Origin: an uncultured Ruminococcus sp.
GTDB lineage: Bacteria; Bacillota; Clostridia; Oscillospirales; CAG-272
Assembly: GCA_902803255.1 (NCBI GenBank)
Contig: CADCPG010000155.1
Span: forward strand, 1-9,825
Direction: 5' to 3'
Length of the DNA stretch: 9,825 nucleotides
The notes beneath the pieces are model-generated. The model had not been told where the DNA came from. It saw only the letters and a program-made list of their open reading frames with translations, and did not search any database. Positions 1 to 4,988 of the stretch are shown in pieces; position 1 is the stretch's first letter; each line of letters starts with the position of its first letter. The position numbers were made by a program, and so were the translations under genes.

Positions 1-1730
1 ACCGCTTCGTCCTGACCTATGACACGTCCCTTCAGGTGATCCTCAAGGTGAAGGACCTTGTTTTTCTCGCTTTCGTTGAGCTTTGATACCGGGATACCGG
101 TCCAGCGGCTGACTATCTTTGCGATCTCGTCTTCATCGACCGCCTGATGAGCCAGTTCGAATCCCCCCTCTCCGCTCTTCGCCTCTTCTTCGGCAAGTTT
201 TTTGCGCAGTTCCGGCAGTTTTCCGTACTGCAGCTCCGCCGCCTTATCGTAATCGTATTCCTGTTTTGCGATCTCTATGGAGTCGTTGACCGACGCTATC
301 TCCTCTTTCAGCTTCGAAATGCGGTCGATGGCGCTCTTTTCACTGTCCCAGCGGGCCTTTTCGGCGGCAAAACGCTCTTTTCTTTCGGCGATCTCCCGCC
401 GGATCTCGTCCAGCCTTTCGACTGACAGACTGTCGGTCTCCTTTTTCAGAGCGGTCTCCTCGATCTCCAGCTGCATTATCTTCCGCTGTTCGCTGTCAAG
501 CTCGGCGGGGAGCGAATCGAGCTCGGTCTTGATCATGGCGCAGGCTTCGTCCACCAGGTCTATCGCCTTGTCGGGAAGGAACCTGTCGGATATATACCTG
601 TCCGAGAGTGTCGCGGCGGCGATCAGTGCCGAGTCCTGGATGGTGACGTGATGGAAGTTTTCGTATCTTTCCTTCAGCCCGCGTAGGATGGATATCGTAT
701 CAGCCACCGTGGGTTCGTCGACCGTCACCGGCTGAAAACGCCGCTCGAGCGCCGCGTCCTTTTCGATATACTTGCGATATTCGTCAAGGGTCGTCGCGCC
801 GATGCAGTGGAGCTCGCCCCGCGCCAGCATGGGTTTGAGCATATTGCCGGCGTCGAGAGCGCCGTCCGTCTTTCCGGCTCCGACGATAAGGTGGAGCTCG
901 TCGATGAACATGATGATCTTTCCCTCGGAGCTTCTGACCTCTTCGAGAACCGCCTTGAGCCTCTTTTCAAACTCGCCGCGGTAGCTGGCTCCGGCTATAA
1001 GAGCGCCGATGTCAAGAGAGAAGAGCTTTTTATCCCGCAGAGAATCCGGAACGTCCCCTCTGGCGATACGCTGAGCCAGCCCTTCGACAACCGCCGTCTT
1101 ACCGACTCCCGGCTCTCCTATGAGCACCGGATTGTTCTTGGTCTTCCGTGACAGGATTCGTATGACGTTCCTTATCTCGTCGTCACGTCCGATGACGGGA
1201 TCCAGCTTCTGTTTTTTCGCAACGTCCACCAGATCGCGCCCGTATTTTACCAGCGCGTCGTAGGTGTCCTCCGGCGAGTCTTCGGTCACCCGGCGGTTTC
1301 CGCGGACTCCGGACAGCGCCGCGAGAAATCCCTCTCTCGTGATCGAAAAGTCGGAAAAGATCTTTCCCATCGTCCGGTTCGGCTTCGCCAGCAGAGAAAG
1401 GAAGAGATGCTCGACGCTGATGTACTCGTCGCGCATCGCCTTCGCCTCGTCCTCGGCGCCTGAAAGGGCGTCCGACGCGTCGCGGGAGAAGTAAAGATCT
1501 CCGCCGCTCACCTTCGGTTTTCTGTCTACCGCCGACTCTGTCGCGGCGCGCAATCCGGCAGCATCCTTCCCCATCGCCGATATCAGCCGGGTTATCAGCG
1601 ACCCGTCCACGTCGAGAAGCGCAAGGACAAGATGTTCCTGATCGATCTCCTGATTGCCATGTTCTTTGGCAGTCTTCTGTGCCAGCTCGACAGTTTCTAT
1701 CGTTTTTTTGGTGAATTTTTCAATATTCAT
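1..1730 (-). CDS. clpB: ATP-dependent disaggregase ClpB (3' end cut by the window edge)
   Basis: ClpB is the AAA+ Hsp100 chaperone that, with DnaK, pulls proteins out of aggregates in the cytoplasm. The visible 576 codons read without interruption. They start MNIEKFTKKTIE, followed by a Clp N-domain (about residues 1-145). NBD1 follows, with Walker A GEPGVGKT (205-212), Walker B/DELH (277-280) and the conserved GATTLDEYRKYIEKD and ALERRFQPV stretches. A charged coiled-coil middle domain lies at about 400-525, rich in E, K and R. The sequence then enters NBD2 at SRWTGIPVSKL and leaves the window at GRVIGQDEAV, before the second Walker A; a full ClpB has about 860 residues. The M domain separates it from ClpC and ClpA. 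The ATG at 1730 has a strong GGAGGTG (1744-1738) seven bases upstream. The gene is divergent from rsmA and has a CIRCE operator over its promoter, so heat-shock control by HrcA is expected. Confidence 0.97.
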   Translation of the reverse strand, partial: MNIEKFTKKTIETVELAQKTAKEHGNQEIDQEHLVLALLDVDGSLITRLISAMGKDAAGLRAATESAVDRKPKVSGGDLYFSRDASDALSGAEDEAKAMRDEYISVEHLFLSLLAKPNRTMGKIFSDFSITREGFLAALSGVRGNRRVTEDSPEDTYDALVKYGRDLVDVAKKQKLDPVIGRDDEIRNVIRILSRKTKNNPVLIGEPGVGKTAVVEGLAQRIARGDVPDSLRDKKLFSLDIGALIAGASYRGEFEKRLKAVLEEVRSSEGKIIMFIDELHLIVGAGKTDGALDAGNMLKPMLARGELHCIGATTLDEYRKYIEKDAALERRFQPVTVDEPTVADTISILRGLKERYENFHHVTIQDSALIAAATLSDRYISDRFLPDKAIDLVDEACAMIKTELDSLPAELDSEQRKIMQLEIEETALKKETDSLSVERLDEIRREIAERKERFAAEKARWDSEKSAIDRISKLKEEIASVNDSIEIAKQEYDYDKAAELQYGKLPELRKKLAEEEAKSGEGGFELAHQAVDEDEIAKIVSRWTGIPVSKLNESEKNKVLHLEDHLKGRVIGQDEA

Positions 1731-1764
1731 GGTGTTTCACCTCCGTTTTTTCATTTCGTGTATT

Positions 1765-1793
1765 ATTATAGCACACTTTTTTAGCACTGTCAA
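1765..1793 (-). promoter_or_regulatory. sigma-A promoter of clpB
   Basis: On the minus strand a perfect TTGACA (1793-1788) and a perfect TATAAT (1770-1765) are separated by exactly 17 bases. Transcription should start near 1758, giving a leader of about 28 bases before the clpB ATG at 1730 and including the GGAGGTG ribosome binding site. The -35 hexamer lies inside the CIRCE element, so bound HrcA would exclude RNA polymerase. Confidence 0.9.
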
Positions 1794-1807
1794 GTCGAGA
1801 GTGCTAA
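1781..1807. promoter_or_regulatory. CIRCE heat-shock operator (HrcA binding site)
   Basis: TTAGCACTG (1781-1789), a 9-base spacer (1790-1798) and GAGTGCTAA (1799-1807) match the CIRCE consensus TTAGCACTC-N9-GAGTGCTAA with one substitution, at position 1789. CIRCE is the inverted-repeat target of the repressor HrcA, which is inactivated when it cannot be kept folded by GroEL during heat shock. It overlaps the -35 box of the clpB promoter, the usual place for repression. It lies about 63 bases upstream of the rsmA -35 box, so it probably does not repress rsmA. The match is read directly; the regulation is inferred from the family. Confidence 0.95.
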
Positions 1808-1870
1808 TTTTTTCGCTATCGGCCAGGCGTCGAAGTCCTTGTGAGTTAACGGCGCCCGGCGCGGTTTTTC

Positions 1871-1899
1871 TTGACTGGATGAACGGTTTATTGTATAAT
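1871..1899 (+). promoter_or_regulatory. sigma-A promoter of rsmA
   Basis: TTGACT (1871-1876) and TATAAT (1894-1899) are separated by 17 bases. Transcription should start at about 1906-1909, roughly 40 bases upstream of the rsmA ATG at 1946. The start point coincides with the beginning of a perfect inverted repeat (1909-1929). Confidence 0.88.
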
Positions 1900-1908
1900 A
1901 CATTTCAG

Positions 1909-1929
1909 AGCGGTGCCCGGTGCACCGCT
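1909..1929 (+). promoter_or_regulatory. Hairpin at the 5' end of the rsmA transcript
   Basis: AGCGGTGC (1909-1916) and GCACCGCT (1922-1929) are perfect 8-base inverted arms around the 5-base loop CCGGT. Given the promoter at 1871-1899, the mRNA would begin at or within a few bases of this stem. Such 5' stems can protect mRNA from 5'-end-dependent decay by RNase J or RppH-type enzymes, or tune initiation. That role is inference. There is no U-run after it, so it is not a terminator. Confidence 0.7.
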
Positions 1930-1933
1930 GCGA

Positions 1934-1940
1934 AAGGGTG
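1934..1940 (+). promoter_or_regulatory. Ribosome binding site that decides the rsmA start
   Basis: AAGGGTG (1934-1940) stands five bases before the ATG at 1946 and is a reasonable, not ideal, Shine-Dalgarno match. It supports the ATG at 1946 over an in-frame GTG at 1913. The GTG lies within the leader hairpin, only a few bases after the predicted transcription start, and has no ribosome binding site of its own. Confidence 0.7.
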
Positions 1941-1945
1941 CCACG

Positions 1946-2836
1946 ATGAATCTTTGCGATCCTCTCACGATAAAAAACATAATGGGGGCGTTCGGGCTGA
2001 GTTTCAGAAAGAAATACGGTCAGAATTTCCTCACAGACAAGTCCGCGGTGGAGTCCATCGCCGGCTTCTGTGCCGGAGACGATACGAAGACAGTCCTTGA
2101 GATCGGACCGGGTTTCGGTGCGCTGACGCACGAGCTGGCGGTGAGATATGAGAAGGTGGTCGCTCTTGAGATCGACCGCGGACTTATCCCGCTGCTCGCG
2201 TATACGCTGGCGGACGACAAAAACGTGAGCGTGATCGAGGCCGACGTCATGAAGGCCGACCTCGCGTCGCTGCTGAAGGAAGACTTTGCGAGGGGAGGCG
2301 TGGCCGTCTGTGCCAATCTCCCGTACTATATTACGACGCCCATCCTGCTGAAACTGCTGTCGTCGGGACTGCCCTTCGAGAGCCTCACGGTGACAGTCCA
2401 GGCCGAAGTGGCCGACCGGCTGTGCGCCGCGCCGGGGACGCCGGATTACGGTTCGCTTACGGTATACAGCTCGTATTACGGAAGGAGCGAAAAGCTGGCA
2501 AAGCTGCCGCCTTCGCTCTTCCTGCCGCCGCCTTCGGTCGAATCCGCGGTTGTGAGGATAGCCATGTACCGCGAAAAGCCGTGCGTGCCGCAGGATGAGG
2601 AACTGTTCTTCGGAGCGGTGCGCGGAGCCTTCTGCCAGCGCAGGAAGACACTGGCCAACGCGCTGTCGTCGGCATTCCCGGATATATCCAAGGCGGAGAT
2701 CGCCGCGGCGGCGGAAAGGGCGGGGATATCTCCGACGGCCAGGGGCGAGACGCTTTCCTGCTCCGACTTCGTGAGGCTGTCCGACGAACTGGCCGCCGCG
2801 GAGAAAGCCGGGACAGCCGGCGAAAGCGAAGCATAA
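1946..2836 (+). CDS. rsmA: 16S rRNA dimethyladenosine transferase RsmA (KsgA)
   Basis: RsmA uses S-adenosylmethionine to dimethylate two adjacent adenosines (A1518 and A1519 in E. coli) near the 3' end of 16S rRNA, a late checkpoint of 30S assembly. Loss of the enzyme gives kasugamycin resistance. The 296-residue protein shows KKYGQNFLTD (22-31), SAM motif I LEIGPGFGALT (51-61), motif II ALEID (73-77) and the catalytic NLPYY (124-128). A C-terminal rRNA-binding region follows, including PPPSVESAVVRI and FCQRRKTLANAL. Length is normal for the family. The start at 1946 is chosen because of the AAGGGTG upstream. The Erm methyltransferases are related, but the length and motif set fit RsmA. The gene is divergent from clpB with its own promoter. 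Its last residues (GESEA) and stop codon are encoded inside a hexamer repeat array. No terminator is seen after it, so it may be cotranscribed with the gene at 3112. Confidence 0.97.
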   Translation: MNLCDPLTIKNIMGAFGLSFRKKYGQNFLTDKSAVESIAGFCAGDDTKTVLEIGPGFGALTHELAVRYEKVVALEIDRGLIPLLAYTLADDKNVSVIEADVMKADLASLLKEDFARGGVAVCANLPYYITTPILLKLLSSGLPFESLTVTVQAEVADRLCAAPGTPDYGSLTVYSSYYGRSEKLAKLPPSLFLPPPSVESAVVRIAMYREKPCVPQDEELFFGAVRGAFCQRRKTLANALSSAFPDISKAEIAAAAERAGISPTARGETLSCSDFVRLSDELAAAEKAGTAGESEA

Positions 2837-3041
2837 GCAGAGGCAAAAACGAAAGCGGAAGCTGAAGCGGAGCAGAAGCAAAAGCATAAGCAGAAGCGTA
2901 GCAGAAGCAAAGGCAAAAGCAGAAACGGAGCAGAAGCAGAAGCAGAAACGGAGCAGAAGCAGAAGTAGAAGCAGAAGTAGAAGCAGAAGCGGAAGCAGAA
3001 GCGAAAGCAGAAGCGGAAGCGGAGCAGAAGCAAAAGCAGAA
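2820..3041 (+). repeat. Degenerate hexamer array, consensus GCAGAA
   Basis: The 222 bases can be parsed without remainder into 38 units. Thirty-two are hexamers of the form RYNNAR, 15 of them exactly GCAGAA. Six are pentamers (GCGAA, GCGGA twice, GCGTA, ACGGA twice). Common variants are GCGGAA, GCAAAA, GCGAAA, GCATAA and GTAGAA. The pentamers shift the reading frame, so no single plus frame stays open across the whole array. Every minus frame is stop-free because the reverse unit TTCTGC contains no stop in any phase. The array begins in the last codons of rsmA and ends 70 bases before the next gene. The purine-rich, unit-by-unit variation looks like an expanded and decayed microsatellite. No promoter is visible in it. 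Confidence 0.95.
2919..2964 (+). repeat. Perfect 23-base tandem duplication inside the hexamer array
   Basis: Positions 2919-2941 and 2942-2964 are identical over 23 bases and directly adjacent. Each copy holds one GCAGAA, one pentamer ACGGA and two further GCAGAA units. This higher-order repeat shows that the array has also grown by duplicating blocks of several units, and more recently than the point changes seen in the flanking units. Confidence 0.93.
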
Positions 3042-3111
3042 GAAACAGAAAGATGCGGAGCCGGAGGCACCCCGGCCCCCGGAGATCTGTGAGCGAAAGG
3101 AACGGACGCAG

Positions 3112-3897
3112 ATGAAAGATAAAAGCGGAAAAGAACTGCCGGAAGCGCGGGGCGGAGAAGAGAAGCCCGAAGCCGGGGACATTGACGTATCCTCGTCGCC
3201 CTTCCTCGGGAAACTCTCGAATTTCTGGTACTACCACAAGTGGAAAGTGGTTATCGGTGCGGCGGCGCTGATACTCATATCCGTTATGTGCCTTCAGACC
3301 TGCAGAAACGCGAAGGAGGACATAACGGTGATGGCGGCGGGGCCCAACTACCTGTCGCGGACTGAGGTCGACAGGGCGGGCGAAGTCCTTTCGTCGCTCA
3401 TGCCGTTCGATTTCAGCGGCGACGGCGAAAAGAACGCGTCCCTCGCACAGCTCCACATCTATTCCGACGAGCAGGCAAAGGAGCGCATCGAGAGACTCGG
3501 CAGCGATTCGTTCGACGCGAAGTTCAATCTCGACGAGCGCCGCAATTTCGACAACATTATCCTCACCGGAGAGTATACTGTCTGGATCGTCGATCCCTGG
3601 CTCTACGGCAGGGTCTCTGAGTCGGGAGGCTGGCGGAAGCTTGCAGATGTCCTGGGATCGGTACCGTCGAACGCGTACAGCGACGAGGCCGTGCTGCTAA
3701 GGGAGACTGCGCTGTTCGCTGCGGATCCGGAGCTTTTCGCCGGCTATCCCGACGACACTCTCGTCTGTCTGCGCACGAAGAGCCTGATAGGCAGGAAGCG
3801 CTCCGAGGAGTCATACAAACAGGCCGAGGCATTTTTCGCGGCGCTGGTAAGCCCGGCGGACGTCCCTGAGACGCCGGCCACGGAGACGGCCTCCTGA
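3112..3897 (+). CDS. Uncharacterised single-pass membrane protein
   Basis: I recognise no named family. The 261-residue product has a charged N-terminus (about 1-35, many K, E and G). The aromatic-basic segment FWYYHKWK (38-45) comes next, then one hydrophobic helix (about 46-62, VVIGAAALILISVMCLQ). A soluble domain of about 195 residues follows, with DITVMAAGPNYLS just after the membrane and VWIVDPWLYGRV in its middle. The positive charges before the helix suggest an N-in, C-out anchor. Cys60 and Cys64 lie at the end of the helix but do not form a clear lipobox. Proteins with a similar FWYYHKW-helix-'TVMYAGP' plan occur, as I recall, as hypotheticals in Clostridia. The ATG at 3112 has AAAGGA (3096-3101) ten bases upstream. 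The frame is open for 70 more codons upstream, but no start codon lies there. It may be cotranscribed with rsmA, since no promoter is visible between them. Confidence 0.85.
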   Translation: MKDKSGKELPEARGGEEKPEAGDIDVSSSPFLGKLSNFWYYHKWKVVIGAAALILISVMCLQTCRNAKEDITVMAAGPNYLSRTEVDRAGEVLSSLMPFDFSGDGEKNASLAQLHIYSDEQAKERIERLGSDSFDAKFNLDERRNFDNIILTGEYTVWIVDPWLYGRVSESGGWRKLADVLGSVPSNAYSDEAVLLRETALFAADPELFAGYPDDTLVCLRTKSLIGRKRSEESYKQAEAFFAALVSPADVPETPATETAS

Positions 3898-3904
3898 GCA
3901 GATA

Positions 3905-3980
3905 TCCTCCGGAAGTCAGACGTTCCTCCGGAAGTCAGACGTTCCTCCGGAAGTCAGACGTTCCTGCGGAAGTCAGACAT
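3905..3980 (+). repeat. Four tandem 19-base repeats between convergent genes
   Basis: The unit TCCTCCGGAAGTCAGACGT occurs at 3905-3923, 3924-3942 and 3943-3961 without change. A fourth copy at 3962-3980 has two changes (TCCTGCGGAAGTCAGACAT). A decayed fifth start (CCGGGGGAAGT) follows at 3981-3991. Across each junction GAC-G-TTCC-TCC-GGAAGTC can fold into a small stem of seven pairs with one bulged G. The array begins eight bases after the stop of the membrane protein gene. No gene or known element explains it. Confidence 0.95.
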
Positions 3981-4010
3981 CCGGGGGAAGTTATAGAAAA
4001 AATAAAAAGA

Positions 4011-4048
4011 ATGCCGCTTTTCCGGATCTTCATCCGGTGAAGCGGCAT
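4011..4048 (-). terminator. Rho-independent terminator of the asnS operon
   Basis: On the minus strand ATGCCGCTT and AAGCGGCAT form a 9-base stem. Inside it CCGGAT and ATCCGG pair around a GAAG loop, with a CA/AA internal mismatch. The hairpin is followed by a T-rich run (TCTTTTTATTTTTTCT, 4010-3995). The same hairpin exists on the plus strand but has no T-run after it, so it should act mainly on minus-strand transcripts. The 5' arm lies within the last codons of the radical SAM gene and the stop codon falls at the loop. Confidence 0.9.
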
Positions 4049-4986
4049 CCCTGATATAAGCCCTCAGAGTAGAGTTTTTTGTCTATGTCGTTGATCACCG
4101 ACACCTTCTTACGGCTCCACAGAGGGGCGAGCAGACTTCCCGGCAGGCCGTCGCCGGTGAGTCTCGCGATGACGGTCCGCGGCGGCAGCAGCGTCAGCGC
4201 GGTGCAGACGGCCGACACATACTCCTCCTTCGTTATCGGGACGTAACCGCCCCTGCGCCATTCGTCCGCCAGGAGAGTGCCCTCCAGCACGTGCAGCAGG
4301 TGTATCTTCACCTGGTCGGGCGCGAGGGAGGCGACGTCGGACACCGTCTTCATCATCATGCCTTCGTCCTCGCCCGGCAGACCGAAGATCAGGTGCACGC
4401 AGATCTCCGCCTTCGGGACATGTTCGCGCAGGGCGCCGAAACCCCGGAGAAAACCGGCGAAGGTGTGGCCCCTGTGTATCCGCCCGGCGGTTACGTCGTT
4501 CGACGACTGCAGCCCGAGCTCGACCGTAAGCGAGGTCTTTTCCGATACTTCTGCGAGCAGATCCAGGACGTCGGGCGGAAGGCAGTCGGCCCTGGTGGCG
4601 ATATTGAGGCCTCTCACGCCGGGGAAGGCCAGGACCTCGTCATATACCCTCTCGAGGACCGGTCGGGGCGCGAAGGTGTTCGTATGGGCCTGCAGATAGG
4701 CCAGGGTGACCGATGTGTCCCATTTCGACGACAGAGCGCGGCGTCCGGCGTCGTACTGTTCGCGCAGGGAGGGGAGGTCGGGGACGGTGTCGCCGCTGCC
4801 CCGCGGCGAGCAGAAGGTGCAGCCGAAGCCTTCTTTTTTTATATGAGGACAGGAAAATCCGGCGTCGAGCGGTATCTTCACAGCCTTGACGCCGAATTTT
4901 TTCCGGAGATAATAATCGTACGTATAGTACCTTTTGTTTGAGTCGCTGTAGGGGAAGGGGTTGACGTCGCGCTGGGTCGCCGCCAT
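4030..4986 (-). CDS. Radical SAM protein of the YtqA/YhcC family (TIGR01212, COG1242)
   Basis: Radical SAM enzymes use a [4Fe-4S] cluster to cleave S-adenosylmethionine and start radical chemistry; the reaction of this family is not, to my knowledge, settled. The 318-residue product has YYTYDYYLRKKFG (20-32), KIPLDAGFSC and the cluster motif C46-x9-C56-x2-C59 in the form shared by YhcC and YtqA. This differs from the usual CxxxCxxC. It is followed by SPRGSGD, then LAYLQAHTNTFAP, ELGLQSSND and HLIFGLPGE, which form the rest of the TIM-barrel core. Length is normal. The ATG at 4986 lies two bases after the TGA of the aminotransferase gene, and its ribosome binding site AAGGAG is inside that gene, so translation is probably coupled. 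The last codons overlap the operon terminator. A same-frame extension upstream to 5913 is open but lies over the aminotransferase and is not real. Confidence 0.93.
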   Translation of the reverse strand: MAATQRDVNPFPYSDSNKRYYTYDYYLRKKFGVKAVKIPLDAGFSCPHIKKEGFGCTFCSPRGSGDTVPDLPSLREQYDAGRRALSSKWDTSVTLAYLQAHTNTFAPRPVLERVYDEVLAFPGVRGLNIATRADCLPPDVLDLLAEVSEKTSLTVELGLQSSNDVTAGRIHRGHTFAGFLRGFGALREHVPKAEICVHLIFGLPGEDEGMMMKTVSDVASLAPDQVKIHLLHVLEGTLLADEWRRGGYVPITKEEYVSAVCTALTLLPPRTVIARLTGDGLPGSLLAPLWSRKKVSVINDIDKKLYSEGLYQGCRFTG

Positions 4987-4988
4987 GC

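Noticed and set aside
1913..1945. GTG start of rsmA 11 codons upstream of the chosen ATG
   Set aside because: It lies inside the leader hairpin, only a few bases from the predicted transcription start, has no ribosome binding site, and the extra residues are not typical of RsmA.
1790..3456. Long minus-strand open frames across the hexamer array (1790-3070, 2457-3182 and 2476-3456), reading poly-L, F/C or S/A runs
   Set aside because: The reverse unit TTCTGC has no stop in any phase, so all three frames are open by composition. They run antisense to rsmA and the membrane protein gene, have no ribosome binding sites and no recognisable domain.
3905..3980. CRISPR array
   Set aside because: The 19-base units are directly adjacent with no spacers between them, and there are no cas genes.
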